This document shows positions 17,794 to 26,550 of a stretch of 64,000 bases of DNA, one piece after another (the first letter of the stretch is position 1; each line of letters starts with the position of its first letter). The translations under genes were made by a program, and so were the position numbers. Under the pieces are notes generated by a model. It made no database searches, was not told where the DNA came from, and saw nothing but the letters and a program-made list of their open reading frames with translations. Location of the stretch: positions 59,476-123,475 of the forward strand of contig NZ_CABVPP010000012.1 of NCBI RefSeq assembly GCF_902499075.1. Reading direction: 5' to 3'. Source of the DNA: Burkholderia pseudomultivorans (lineage in GTDB: Bacteria > Pseudomonadota > Gammaproteobacteria > Burkholderiales > Burkholderiaceae).

Positions 17794-18267
17794 TTAGCGG
17801 GCTGGTTGCCGCTGCGACTGAGGACACCGCGTGCACAGGTGCATCGCGCCCTGCCGTTCAGGGTCGCGCCAGTAAAAGCGCACCTCGACGCCGCCACGCG
17901 CCGGGACGACGACATGCCGGACTTCCTGAACGGCCCTGTCGTGCGCGGACACGGTATATCGCCCGGGCGGCACGCGAGCGAACAGGAACGGGCCGCTCGT
18001 GTGTACGTCGAGCAGCGTCGACTTGCCGGACGACAGTGTGACGTCGACATCGGACAGATAGTGGCCGGCCTTCGATGCGAACATGATCCGCAGGTTGTAG
18101 CGAGGGGCGACATCGCGAAATGCAGTGACCTCGTCCTCGCCGATTCCGCCCGTGATATACGCGACACCGTTGCGCTGGATCGGCTCGGTCGACGTTTCCG
18201 CCAGCGCGTTCGCGCCGACCGTCAGCAAGCAGGCTGCAAGCAGCATCTTCATGGTTCCGGTCCACAT
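17794..18267 (-). CDS. Exported protein with a carboxypeptidase-regulatory-like domain
   Basis: About 157 residues: signal peptide MKMLLAACLLTVGANALA, a middle part with VAYITGGIGEDEVTAF, and a C-terminal beta domain (DVTLSSGKSTLLDVHTSG, FARVPPGRYTVSA) like those that decorate secreted enzymes. It ends in a basic CTRCPQSQRQ tail. ATG 18267 has AGGAG seven bases upstream; the GTG at 18273 does not fit that site. An FNR-type box at 18396-18409 precedes it. It probably heads an operon with the AmiE-NamZ gene, 140 bases downstream. The exact role is unknown. Confidence 0.75.
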   Translation of the reverse strand: MWTGTMKMLLAACLLTVGANALAETSTEPIQRNGVAYITGGIGEDEVTAFRDVAPRYNLRIMFASKAGHYLSDVDVTLSSGKSTLLDVHTSGPFLFARVPPGRYTVSAHDRAVQEVRHVVVPARGGVEVRFYWRDPERQGAMHLCTRCPQSQRQPAR

Positions 18268-18273
18268 CTTCAC

Positions 18274-18688
18274 TCTCCTGATTGAGTACGCATGGTTGCG
18301 ATGCCCGCGTCCGATCGTGAAATTCCATGCGTGCCGCGACGCCGCCCATGCGTATCGGCAATATCGTCAGCGTCGCGCGGAACGTCGATTTCGCATTGAC
18401 TCAAATCAAGCGCGTTTCCGCGGAAGCCCGACAAAACCGCGCGGTGAGCCCGAAACCGGGGGGAACGGCATACGGCTTGCTCAATCGTCCGTGACAGCCG
18501 TCAGCCGATATTGCATGGTTCGTCGGAAATTTCCGACACGGCGCCCCTACGTCGGACAGCAAGCTCAGGCCAAGCTGATTGTTTCGCGCGGCGCCGCTGT
18601 CAATACTGGAGACGTGACAGGACGCAACGTGATTCGCAGCCGGCGCGCGGCCCTTCCGCGCCGCCGCCGCAGGACCGAGGAGCTGGCG
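18274..18688. other. Divergent intergenic region with an FNR-type box
   Basis: About 415 bases between the exported protein (minus) and the LRAT-domain gene (plus). It holds the FNR-type box at 18396-18409. The right part (18520-18690) holds no recognisable gene; a GAGGAG ribosome binding site at 18677-18682 precedes the LRAT gene. Confidence 0.5.
18396..18409 (-). promoter_or_regulatory. FNR-type box for the exported protein/NamZ unit
   Basis: TTGAC-TCAA-ATCAA, identical to 15217-15230. A GACGCT hexamer lies 21 bases downstream on the minus strand (18369-18374). The match to a -10 element is weaker than elsewhere. Confidence 0.65.
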
Positions 18689-19150
18689 ATGATTGATCAG
18701 ACCGCAGCGCACGCCGACGACGCCATGCTGGATGGCGAGCCGCCGGTCGGCGCCCACCTCGTGACCCCCCGCCCTGGCTATCTGCATCACGGGATCTATA
18801 TCGGCGACGGCAACGTGATTCATTACGCGGGATGGTCGCGCCATGCGAGCGGCGGTCCGGTCGAAGTCGTTACCCTGGACGGCTTCCGTGCGGGTTTCGG
18901 GCTCGCAGTCATTCGCCACGCGCGCACGCCGTACGACGGAACTGAAGCGGCGCGCCGCGCGGCATCGCGCCTCGGCGAATGCCAATACCGGCTGCTCACG
19001 AACAACTGTGAGCACTTCTGTCTGTGGTGTCTGTTCGGGGTGGGAAGGAGCGAGCAGGTCGCGTCGTGTCTGCGCAACCCGGTGCACGGCATTGCGGTCG
19101 CCGTCATGCTGATGGCGTGCGTCCTGGCCGCTCGTTGCATCCGGCGATGA
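18689..19150 (+). CDS. LRAT-domain membrane-anchored protein
   Basis: 153 residues. The fold belongs to the lecithin:retinol acyltransferase group within the NlpC/P60 superfamily: GAHLVTPRPGYLHHGIYIGDG (His33/34), VIHYAGWS (His45), YRLLTNNCEHFCLWC (Cys107 in the NCEHF motif). These residues form a Cys-His catalytic site that usually transfers or hydrolyses acyl groups on lipids. A hydrophobic helix at about 133-149 ends the protein and may anchor it. GAGGAG six bases before the ATG decides the start. The substrate is unknown in bacteria. It is the only gene on the plus strand in this part. Confidence 0.8.
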   Translation: MIDQTAAHADDAMLDGEPPVGAHLVTPRPGYLHHGIYIGDGNVIHYAGWSRHASGGPVEVVTLDGFRAGFGLAVIRHARTPYDGTEAARRAASRLGECQYRLLTNNCEHFCLWCLFGVGRSEQVASCLRNPVHGIAVAVMLMACVLAARCIRR

Positions 19151-19416
19151 CCGGGCGCGAATGCCCGGCGAGGTAGATGGTCTAGTGCCGGCGGTAGGGT
19201 CGCCGTTCGATCTGCTGCTGACTTGATCGTCACCCGGCTCGCAACGACGCCGTGCGCACGCCCCGACCGTTTCGCCTGCGCGATCGTGATGCGGATCGCG
19301 CTGCCCTCGGTGCGCCCCTGCCGAAGCAGCGCATTGGCGATATCGATCGCCTTGCCGCGAACCGGCGGCGGCAGGCTCCGCATTGAAGGCGGATAACGCT
19401 CGTCGTTCCACGGCAT
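18823..19416 (-). CDS. Small conserved Burkholderia protein with an unnatural read-through tail
   Basis: The first 55 residues (MPWNDERYPPSMRSLPPPVR, then KAIDIANALLRQGRTEGSAI, then RITIAQAKRSG) resemble a small family, usually under 90 residues, found in many Burkholderiales; its function is unknown. After that the frame runs on antisense through the LRAT gene to a stop at 18823, giving Arg/Ser/Pro-rich sequence that is probably not natural. A lost stop or a frameshift near 19230 is likely, so the real end is uncertain. Confidence 0.45.
   Translation of the reverse strand: MPWNDERYPPSMRSLPPPVRGKAIDIANALLRQGRTEGSAIRITIAQAKRSGRAHGVVASRVTIKSAADRTATLPPALDHLPRRAFAPGHRRMQRAARTHAISMTATAMPCTGLRRHDATCSLLPTPNRHHRQKCSQLFVSSRYWHSPRRDAARRAASVPSYGVRAWRMTASPKPARKPSRVTTSTGPPLAWRDHPA
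19151..19168 (+). terminator. Possible hairpin between converging genes
   Basis: CCGGGC-GCGAAT-GCCCGG directly after the LRAT gene stop. The six-base-pair stem is strong but no T-run follows, so termination is only possible. Confidence 0.35.
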
Positions 19417-19460
19417 GACGATTCGGCTCCTGCGCGTTTGTGCCCGTCAGCACCCGTCGA

Positions 19461-20717
19461 TCAGCGCGGCAAAGCCGCAGGATCGTAGCGATTACGCGGA
19501 TTCCACAGCATCCAGCCGTCCGTGCCGGCCGCATCGGCCGCGTCGACCTGCGCGCGAATCTCGTCGGCATCGAACCGCCGGTGATCGAGCGCATAGTCGC
19601 GAAACGCCTGGAGCCACGGCCTGAACCGGACACCGTCCAGCCCCGTCCGGCGCTTCGCCTCGGCCAGCGACCGCGACACGATCTCGCCAGGGTGCTCGGT
19701 CGGCTTCCGGCAGCCGGGCAGGCCCCATGTGAAGCCCGACGGATAGAGCATCGGCGACACATAGTCGACGACGGGTCCGAGCGCGTCGAGCCGCTGCCCG
19801 ATCGCGGTGTCGTCGGCGTTCCAGCACACGTACCCGAAAATGTCCGCCGACACGTAGAGGTTGTACGGCCGCAACCGTTCGCGCGCGCCGGTCAGGAATC
19901 CAGTGATCGCCGCAACCCGGTTGGCCTCGGTATTGGGCTCGGCGAACCGGAGACCGTTGGCGTCGGGAAACCGCAGGTAGTCGAACTGGATTTCGTCGAA
20001 ACCCATTCGGGCAGCCTCTTCGGCGACGTCGTAGTTGTGTTGCCAGGCCGCGTGCGACGTCGGGTCGATCCAGCGCTGATGCTCGCGGTCCTGCCAGATC
20101 TCGCCGGCGGCATCGCGCACGGCCCATTCGGGATGCGCGCGAGCCAGCGCGTCGTCCTTGAATACGACGATGCGGGCAATCAGGTAAAGACCGCGCGCAT
20201 GGAAAGTCCACAGCAGATCCGGCAGATCGGGCGGACGAACGATGGCACCGGCCACATTGTTCGACGCACCGGAGATCTCGCGCGCCAGGCTGCGATACGG
20301 CGTCACGCCGCTGTCGCCCTTCACGTCGATGACGAGCGCGTTGATCGCCGTCTTGTCCTGAAGGGACAGTGCCGCCTCGCGCAGCGTGCGGTCGGCGACG
20401 CCGTAAGCGGACAGATAGACGGCTTTCGGACGCACCGGCGTCATGCGGATCGTCTGTGCGCCCTCGGCGGGGGCCAGCGTGACTTCGGTGCGCGCGTAGC
20501 CCGGCGCGCGCACGCTCAGGCGCGTACCCGCCGCGTCGATCTCCAGTGAAAACGCGCCGTCGCGATCCGCGGTCCGGTTCGCGCCCGGCGCGTGGCCGAT
20601 CGCGCCGGCCAGCGGGCGCCCGTTCGTCGCATCGACGACGGTGATCGTGACGGGCGCCGCCCGGGCGGCGAACCCGGCGAGCGACACGAGCAGACAGACG
20701 ATCAGACGTTCGATCAC
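19461..20717 (-). CDS. Putative exported glycoside hydrolase (DUF4015 type)
   Basis: 418 residues. A signal peptide (LIVCLLVSLAGFAARA) is followed by a small beta domain (VVDATNGRPLAGAIG, about 20-95) and a TIM-barrel-like domain: VYLSAYGVAD, ALVIDVKGDSG, LIARIVVFKD, FDEIQFDYLRFPD, VSADIFGYVCWN, YVSPMLYPSGF, GWMLWNPRNRYD. The IQFDYLRFP motif resembles the catalytic-strand pattern of DUF4015/GH13-like hydrolases. The substrate is unknown; with a polysaccharide deacetylase in front it may act on an exopolysaccharide. GTG 20717 overlaps the upstream stop (GTGA), so translation is coupled. Confidence 0.78.
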   Translation of the reverse strand: MIERLIVCLLVSLAGFAARAAPVTITVVDATNGRPLAGAIGHAPGANRTADRDGAFSLEIDAAGTRLSVRAPGYARTEVTLAPAEGAQTIRMTPVRPKAVYLSAYGVADRTLREAALSLQDKTAINALVIDVKGDSGVTPYRSLAREISGASNNVAGAIVRPPDLPDLLWTFHARGLYLIARIVVFKDDALARAHPEWAVRDAAGEIWQDREHQRWIDPTSHAAWQHNYDVAEEAARMGFDEIQFDYLRFPDANGLRFAEPNTEANRVAAITGFLTGARERLRPYNLYVSADIFGYVCWNADDTAIGQRLDALGPVVDYVSPMLYPSGFTWGLPGCRKPTEHPGEIVSRSLAEAKRRTGLDGVRFRPWLQAFRDYALDHRRFDADEIRAQVDAADAAGTDGWMLWNPRNRYDPAALPR

Positions 20718-21505
20718 GGCTTCCCCCCGGCGGTTCTCAGCAATCCGTTCATGCATCGTGTGTCGCAGGCGTCGGTCATCAGATAGCGCGGCAGCGCCAT
20801 TGCCGGGTCGGTGATACGAACGGGGCGCGCGTCGAGCGTGAATGCCGCGACGTAGCCTTCGCGAGCGGCCAGCTGGTCGGTCTGCGCATCGTGGACGCCG
20901 AACGGCCAGGCCAGCATCCGGACCGGCTGGCCGGTTTCGGACTCGAGTCGTTCGCGCGAGCGGCTCAACTGGAACGACACGAAGCGCAGGTAGTCGTCCG
21001 GCGTGAGCCGGGCGCGCTCGGTGCGGAAATTCGGATGCCAGTACGTATGCGACTCGATGTCGAACCCGCCGGATTGCCCGAGCATGCGCAACTGGTCCCA
21101 TGTCATCGCATAGCTGGCGTTGGAGATGGCCGACGGATAGATGAACAGCGTGACCGGCATCGGGTGGGTGGCCAGCAATGGACGCAGCACCTCGTAGACG
21201 GAACGATGACCGTCGTCGACGGTAATCGCGACCGCTCGCGCCGGCACGGCGTCGGCCTGGCCGCCGTGCCAGCGCACGACATCGGCGAGCGGCACGATGC
21301 GGTAGCCGTTCGCCTCGATCGCCCGCAACTGGTTGCGCAACGTCTCGGTACGCACCGTCATCGAATCCAGGCGCGCGGTGGCGAACCGGTGGTAGACCAG
21401 GATCAGCACACGCGTCGATGGCGAATCGACGGTCGCGACCTCGGCGGACGAAACCGGCGGCATACACGACAACAGGAGCAGGAAGGCGATCAGGCGAAAG
21501 GCCAT
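20714..21505 (-). CDS. Exported polysaccharide deacetylase (NodB fold)
   Basis: 263 residues: signal peptide MAFRLIAFLLLLSCMPPVSS, possibly a lipoprotein signal, then a carbohydrate esterase 4 fold. Motifs are ILVYHRF (start of the barrel), AITVDDGHRSVYEV (metal-binding aspartates), IESHTYWHPNF (metal-binding histidines) and MLAWPFGVHDAQT. It would remove acetyl groups from N-acetylated sugars in the periplasm or at the surface, as PgaB does for poly-N-acetylglucosamine. It overlaps the glycoside-hydrolase-like gene by four bases. A degenerate FNR box lies 55 bases upstream. Confidence 0.87.
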   Translation of the reverse strand: MAFRLIAFLLLLSCMPPVSSAEVATVDSPSTRVLILVYHRFATARLDSMTVRTETLRNQLRAIEANGYRIVPLADVVRWHGGQADAVPARAVAITVDDGHRSVYEVLRPLLATHPMPVTLFIYPSAISNASYAMTWDQLRMLGQSGGFDIESHTYWHPNFRTERARLTPDDYLRFVSFQLSRSRERLESETGQPVRMLAWPFGVHDAQTDQLAAREGYVAAFTLDARPVRITDPAMALPRYLMTDACDTRCMNGLLRTAGGKP

Positions 21506-21559
21506 GGCGGATCTCGTGGAGTGGCTGCCCCATTTTTCGCGATCGCGGCACGAAAACCG

Positions 21560-21573
21560 CTGAGCCAGATCAA
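21560..21573 (-). promoter_or_regulatory. Degenerate FNR-type box before the deacetylase
   Basis: CTGAG-CCAG-ATCAA: one half-site is perfect, the other has two changes. A GAAAAA hexamer lies 21 bases downstream on the minus strand (21533-21538), in line with the other promoters. Confidence 0.5.
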
Positions 21574-21623
21574 CGATCGATCGTGCATCGACGCGATCGC
21601 GCACACATCGGCCCGCTTGGTCG

Positions 21624-22559
21624 TCAGCTTGCTTGCGCAACCAGTTCAGCGTGAATCCGCTCGACGTCGTCGCGCGTGCACAGCGCCGTCCCCGGATGCT
21701 CGACCGAAGCGGCCGAAGCCGCCAGCGCATAGCGGCACGCTTCGTCGAACGGCACGCCGCGCGCCAGCGCCCAGACCATGCCGCCGACGAAACTGTCGCC
21801 GGCCCCGACCGTGCTGCATACCGTTGCCGGCCTGCCGGGCAGGCGCAGCGCGCCGTCGCGCGTGACGACCCATGCGCCGCGCGCACCGAGCGTCAACGCG
21901 ACGATGTCGGCTTGTCCTCGCGCCACGAGTTCGCTGGCCTTCCGGCATGCCGACGTCTCGTCGAGCGGCTCGCCGGCCAACGCGCTCAGTTCGCCGAGAC
22001 TGGGCTTCACGAGATGAACGCCGGCCTCGAGAGCAGCTTGCAGTGCCCGCCCCGCCGCGTCGACGACCACCCGGCTGCCCCTCGCCCTGGCCGTCCGCGC
22101 CAGCGTCGCATACAGATCGTCGGGCGCGCCGGGCGGCAGGCTGCCGCTCAACACGAGATAGCGCGGCGCCGGGTGCAGGGTGTCGATGCGGGCTGCGCAG
22201 TCGCGCCACTCGGCCTCGGTGACCAACGGCCCGGGCATCAGGAAGCGGTACTCGCGCCCGGTCGCGGTCTCGGTCACGCAGACGTTCTCGCGCGTCTCGC
22301 CGGCGATCCGGATGCGCACCGCCGGCAGACGCTCGGCTTCGAGCAGCAGCGTCAGGACGTCGCCGGTCGGCCCGCCGGCCAGGTACAGCGCGACGCAGTC
22401 GCCCCCGAGGCGGTGAATGGTTCGGGCAACGTTGATCCCGCCGCCGCCGGGGTCGCGCCGCGGCCGTGCACAGCGCAGCTTGTGCGTATCGACGATGTGC
22501 TCGACGGACGTCGCGACATCGACGGCCGGATTCAGGGTAACGGTAACGATATCGGTCAT
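21624..22559 (-). CDS. pfkB: PfkB-family sugar kinase (6-phosphofructokinase 2/1-phosphofructokinase type)
   Basis: 311 residues. It begins MTDIVTVTLNPAVDVATSVE as in PfkB, with the sugar-binding GGGGINVARTIHRLGG segment, VLSGSLPPGAPDDLY and VKPSLGELSALAGE. The catalytic aspartate is in VCSTVGAGDSFVGGMVWAL near residue 255. It phosphorylates a fructose phosphate in the cytosol, feeding glycolysis. Many Burkholderia lack a classical PfkA, so a PfkB under an FNR-type promoter may open glycolytic flux when oxygen is scarce. It is divergent from the ribonucleotide reductase gene, with a box for each direction. Confidence 0.85.
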   Translation of the reverse strand: MTDIVTVTLNPAVDVATSVEHIVDTHKLRCARPRRDPGGGGINVARTIHRLGGDCVALYLAGGPTGDVLTLLLEAERLPAVRIRIAGETRENVCVTETATGREYRFLMPGPLVTEAEWRDCAARIDTLHPAPRYLVLSGSLPPGAPDDLYATLARTARARGSRVVVDAAGRALQAALEAGVHLVKPSLGELSALAGEPLDETSACRKASELVARGQADIVALTLGARGAWVVTRDGALRLPGRPATVCSTVGAGDSFVGGMVWALARGVPFDEACRYALAASAASVEHPGTALCTRDDVERIHAELVAQAS

Positions 22560-22655
22560 GATGCGCGGTTCGCAGTCGATGGCTGGCGCGGCGATTCGCG
22601 GCAATCGCTGCGCGCCGGCCGTCGCTCCACCTTACGTTCGATGCCGGTCGCGGGG

Positions 22656-22669
22656 TTGACCACCGTCAA
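22656..22669 (-). promoter_or_regulatory. FNR-type box for pfkB
   Basis: TTGAC-CACC-GTCAA. On the minus strand TAAGGT lies 21 bases downstream (22629-22634), ahead of the pfkB start at 22559. Confidence 0.75.
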
Positions 22670-22691
22670 GCGATGCGGCGAAGGCGCCCGG

Positions 22692-22705
22692 TTGCGCTCG
22701 ATCAA
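22692..22705 (+). promoter_or_regulatory. FNR-type box for the ribonucleotide reductase
   Basis: TTGCG-CTCG-ATCAA: one perfect half-site and one with two changes. TACAGT follows after 22 bases (22728-22733), ahead of the ATG at 22761. Confidence 0.6.
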
Positions 22706-22760
22706 CGACACGTCCGGGCAGGCTTCTACAGTGAATCATTCGTCGTTGCCGAGCCCCGCC

Positions 22761-24557
22761 ATGGACGAGCAACCGCTTTGCACCACCGTGTTCGCCGAGC
22801 GCTATGCGCAACCCGGCGAAACGTCTCGCGCGGACGTCTTCCATCGCGTTGCCCATGCGCTGTCGCTTGCCGAGCCGGCCGAGCGCCGTGCGCAAGCGGA
22901 GCGCGCGTTTTTCCTGAACCTGCAGCGCGGCGCGATCGGCGCGGGACGCATCCTCGCCAATGCCGGCGCGGACAACGGCAGGACGATGGTCAACTGCTTC
23001 GTCCATCCGCTCGCGATTCCTCCCGACACCCCCGTGCAGACGGTCGACACGGCGCTCGCGCAGGCGCTCGACGACGCACGGGTCACGCTGCTGATGGGGG
23101 GCGGAATCGGCTACGACTTTTCTCCGGTGCCGCCCGCCGACGCGTACGAACGGCGCCAGTCATCCGTGCGCGGCGCATGCGAGGCGATCGACCGTTTCGA
23201 TGGGATGTGCCGGGCACTGCCGTTCACCGGCCCGCGCCGGGGTGCGCAAATGGGGGTGCTGCGCTGCGATCATCCGGATCTCGTCGCATTCGTCGCGGCC
23301 AAGCGCGGACGCTCGCGCTGGCCGACGTTCAACCTGTCGGTCGGCGTCACGGACGCATTCATGGAAGCAGTCCGGCACGACCTGCCGTGGGCGCTCGTCC
23401 ATCACGCGCCGCCCCGCCGCGCATCCGGCGCGCCCCCCAGGCGGCCGGACGGACGTTACCTTTACGCGACAGTTCCGGCCCGCACGCTCTGGCACGAGAT
23501 CGTCAAGGCCGCGCGCGACAGCGCGGAACCCGGGCTGCTGTTCCTCGACACGATCCGCGACGCGAATCCGCTGCGCGAGCACGAGCGGATCGACGCGACG
23601 AACCCGTGCGGCGAACAGCCGCTGCCGCCGTACGGCAGTTGCGTGCTCGGGCCGATCGACCTGTCGCGTTTCGTGCTCCACCCGTTCGGTGTCGACGAGA
23701 ATCCGCGCTTCGACTTCGCGACGCTCGCCGACGCGGTGCGCATCCAGGTCCGCATGCTAGACAACGTGCTCGACCTGACCGCGTGGCCGCTCGCCGCGCA
23801 CGAGCACGAGGCGCGGCGGACACGGCGCGTCGGGGTCGGCGTGACCGGGCTGGCCGACGCGCTGACGATGCTGCGGGTGCGCTACGACAGCGCGGAAGCA
23901 CGCACGCTCGCACGCACGATCGTGCTGACGATGCGCGAGCATGCGTTCGCCGCATCGGCCGCGCTTGCCGCCGAGCGCGGTGCGTTTCCCGCCTACGACC
24001 CGGCCGCCTATCTGACCGGCCCCGCGTATCGCACGCTGTTGCCGCTGAAGGTGCATCACACGATTGCGCGCCACGGGCTGCGCAACAGCCATCTGCTGTC
24101 GTTCGCGCCGGCCGGCAGCGTAAGCCTCGCGTTTTGCGACAACTGTTCGAACGGAATCGAGCCGGCCGTCGGCTGGACGCAGCGCCGCATGGTCCGCACC
24201 GCCGACGGGCAGATCCGGCCGTTTCGTGCGGAGAACCACGCTTACCGGCTGTTCCACGAGCTGCATGGCGAGAACGTCGAGCTGCCGGGCTATTTCGTCA
24301 CGGCCGCGGACATCGCGCCGGCGGATCATGTCGCGATGCTCGCAGCGCTGCAGCCGTGCGTCGACGCGGGCATTTCGAAGACCGTGACGATGCCCGGGCA
24401 GTGTTCGCTCGCGGAGGTCGACGCGTTGTTCTTCCAGGCGTGGCGCGACGGGCTCAAGGGCATCACCGTCTTCCGGCCCGATCCGCGGCTCGCGTCGGTC
24501 GTGGCCGATGACACGGCGCGCGCGCGGCGCGACGGCCCTGTCTGCATCGGCTGTTGA
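22761..24557 (+). CDS. nrdJ: Class II (vitamin B12-dependent) ribonucleotide reductase
   Basis: 598 residues, compact for the family. It makes deoxynucleotides with adenosylcobalamin and needs no oxygen. Visible features: C79 in TMVNCFVHPL (redox cysteine), GGGIGYDFSPV, the active-site loop NPCGEQPLPPYGSC at 281-294 with thiyl-radical C283 and E285, LDNVLDLTAWPL, GVGVTGLADAL, SFAPAGSVSLAF, and a C-terminal CIGC pair for re-reduction. The N-terminal ATP cone is absent. An FNR-type box precedes it, so it probably replaces the oxygen-dependent class I enzyme during anoxia, for DNA repair or slow replication. Confidence 0.88.
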   Translation: MDEQPLCTTVFAERYAQPGETSRADVFHRVAHALSLAEPAERRAQAERAFFLNLQRGAIGAGRILANAGADNGRTMVNCFVHPLAIPPDTPVQTVDTALAQALDDARVTLLMGGGIGYDFSPVPPADAYERRQSSVRGACEAIDRFDGMCRALPFTGPRRGAQMGVLRCDHPDLVAFVAAKRGRSRWPTFNLSVGVTDAFMEAVRHDLPWALVHHAPPRRASGAPPRRPDGRYLYATVPARTLWHEIVKAARDSAEPGLLFLDTIRDANPLREHERIDATNPCGEQPLPPYGSCVLGPIDLSRFVLHPFGVDENPRFDFATLADAVRIQVRMLDNVLDLTAWPLAAHEHEARRTRRVGVGVTGLADALTMLRVRYDSAEARTLARTIVLTMREHAFAASAALAAERGAFPAYDPAAYLTGPAYRTLLPLKVHHTIARHGLRNSHLLSFAPAGSVSLAFCDNCSNGIEPAVGWTQRRMVRTADGQIRPFRAENHAYRLFHELHGENVELPGYFVTAADIAPADHVAMLAALQPCVDAGISKTVTMPGQCSLAEVDALFFQAWRDGLKGITVFRPDPRLASVVADDTARARRDGPVCIGC

Positions 24558-24609
24558 ACGCCGCGATGGCGAGCGGCAGGCGTCCGGCGCGATCGCGGCG
24601 GTCGTTTCT

Positions 24610-26517
24610 TCAGGCAGAGACGCCCGTGGTCGTTTCCGCGTCGGCTTGCGCCGGCCGGGGCGTCACGTCGGCATCGTCCGGCGGCGCGATGAGCGTCACC
24701 AGCCCGTCGTGATCGATCGATTCGTGCTGCAGCAAGCTGAGCGCGATCCGTTCGAGCGCGTCGCGGTGCTCGCCGAGCGTCGCCGTGACCCGCGCATGCG
24801 CGTCCTCGAGCAGCGCGCGCACCTCTTCGTCGATCAGCTGCGCCGTGTGCTCGCTGCAATGGCCGTCGCCCGGCGTCCATACGCCCGGTGCGCCGCCTTG
24901 CGGGGCGCCATCGTCGAGCGTGACGAGGCCGACCTTCTCGCTCATCCCGTACTGCATCACCATGTGACGCGCCAGCGCGGTCGCCCGCTCGAGATCGTTC
25001 TGCGCGCCGGTCGACACGTCGCCGAATGCGATTTCCTCGGCCACGCGCCCGCCGAGCAACACGTCGAGCCGGTCGAGCAGTTCGCTTCTGCGCAGCACGT
25101 AGCGATCCTCTGTCGGCACCTGCTGCGTGTAGCCGAGCGCCGCGATCCCACGAGGAATGATCGACACCTTCTTCACCGGATCGCAGTGCGCGCGACTTTG
25201 CGCGACGAGCGCATGCCCCGATTCGTGGTACGCGATGGTCCGCTTTTCCTGTTCGTTCATCACGCGGCTCTTGCGTTCCATGCCGGTCATCGCGCGATCG
25301 ATGGCTTCGTCGAAATCGGCCATCCCGATCGCGGGCTTGCCCAGTTCGGCCGCATGCAACGCGGCTTCGTTGACGACGTTCGCGAGATCGGCGCCGACGA
25401 AACCGGGCGTGCGCTGCGCCAGCTCGGCCAGGTCGACTTCCGGCGCGAGCTTCACCCGCTTCGTATGGACGGCGAGGATCTGCTTGCGTCCGGTCAGGTC
25501 CGGCCGGTCGATCGCGATGTGCCGGTCGAAACGCCCGGGGCGCAGCAGTGCGGGATCGAGAATCTCGGGCCGGTTGGTCGCGGCCATGATGATGACGCCC
25601 GAATTGGCCTGGAAGCCGTCCATCTCGACGAGCAGCTGGTTGAGCGTCTGCTCGCGCTCGTCGTTGCCCGACATCAGGCCGACGCCGCGCGCCTTGCCGA
25701 GCGCATCGAGCTCGTCGATGAACACGATGCACGGCGCGCTCCGCTGGGCCTGTTCGAAGAGATCGCGCACGCGCGCCGCGCCGACGCCGACGAACATCTC
25801 GACGAACGCCGAACCGCTGATCGTGAAGAACGGCACCGCGGCTTCGCCGGCGACCGCGCGCGCGAGCAGCGTTTTGCCGGTGCCGGGCGCGCCGACGATC
25901 AGCACGCCCTTCGGGATCTTGCCGCCGAGTCGCTGGTAGCGTTCGGGGTTGCGCAGGAACGCGACGATCTGCTGCAACTCGGCCTTCGCTTCGTCGATGC
26001 CCGCGATGTCGTCGAACGTGATGCCGGTTTCCTTCTGCATGTACACGCGGGCGCGGCTTTTGCCCATGCCGCTCAGGTCGCGCATCCCGCCCGGCCGTCG
26101 CATCAAGAAATTCCAGATCACGACGAAGCCGATCAACGGGAAGATCCATGCCGCGAGCGTCTCGATCCAACCCGTATCCGTCGCGCCGCGGTAGCGAATC
26201 CCGGCATTCGTCAGCGCAGCGACCAGGCCTTCGTCGCTCACCCGGTTCGTCGTGAAGCGCCACGGCGGCCCTAACTCCTTCACCTCTGCCGCGTCGGACG
26301 CGGGCAGCGCGGCGCCGGCCGCCGGCATGCGCAGCGTGCCCGAGATCGACGATTGGCCGATCTCGAGATCGGCGACGAGCCGTGCTTCGACCAAGCGGTG
26401 AAAATCGCTGTACGAAATCGACGTCGCCGCCGGCTGACGCGCCAGCAGTTGGAACGCGACCAGCACAGCGAACGCGATCGGGATCAGCAACCCGGAGTAG
26501 TCGAATGATTTGTTCAT
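24610..26517 (-). CDS. ftsH: ATP-dependent zinc metalloprotease FtsH (second copy type)
   Basis: 635 residues with membrane helices at about 9-26 and 120-139 enclosing a periplasmic domain. The AAA+ module has GAPGTGKT at 209-216, [14 protein letters not shown] and the arginine finger region RPGRFDRHI. The zinc site HESGH is at 431-435. It degrades membrane and short-lived proteins at the inner membrane. It is last in an operon with a BON protein and a zinc-ribbon protein, behind an FNR-type box. It may be an accessory FtsH for low-oxygen conditions; the housekeeping copy would lie elsewhere. Confidence 0.93.
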   Translation of the reverse strand: MNKSFDYSGLLIPIAFAVLVAFQLLARQPAATSISYSDFHRLVEARLVADLEIGQSSISGTLRMPAAGAALPASDAAEVKELGPPWRFTTNRVSDEGLVAALTNAGIRYRGATDTGWIETLAAWIFPLIGFVVIWNFLMRRPGGMRDLSGMGKSRARVYMQKETGITFDDIAGIDEAKAELQQIVAFLRNPERYQRLGGKIPKGVLIVGAPGTGKTLLARAVAGEAAVPFFTISGSAFVEMFVGVGAARVRDLFEQAQRSAPCIVFIDELDALGKARGVGLMSGNDEREQTLNQLLVEMDGFQANSGVIIMAATNRPEILDPALLRPGRFDRHIAIDRPDLTGRKQILAVHTKRVKLAPEVDLAELAQRTPGFVGADLANVVNEAALHAAELGKPAIGMADFDEAIDRAMTGMERKSRVMNEQEKRTIAYHESGHALVAQSRAHCDPVKKVSIIPRGIAALGYTQQVPTEDRYVLRRSELLDRLDVLLGGRVAEEIAFGDVSTGAQNDLERATALARHMVMQYGMSEKVGLVTLDDGAPQGGAPGVWTPGDGHCSEHTAQLIDEEVRALLEDAHARVTATLGEHRDALERIALSLLQHESIDHDGLVTLIAPPDDADVTPRPAQADAETTTGVSA

Positions 26518-26550
26518 GGGATCGAACCTGCCCGGCGGACGACCACCCGC

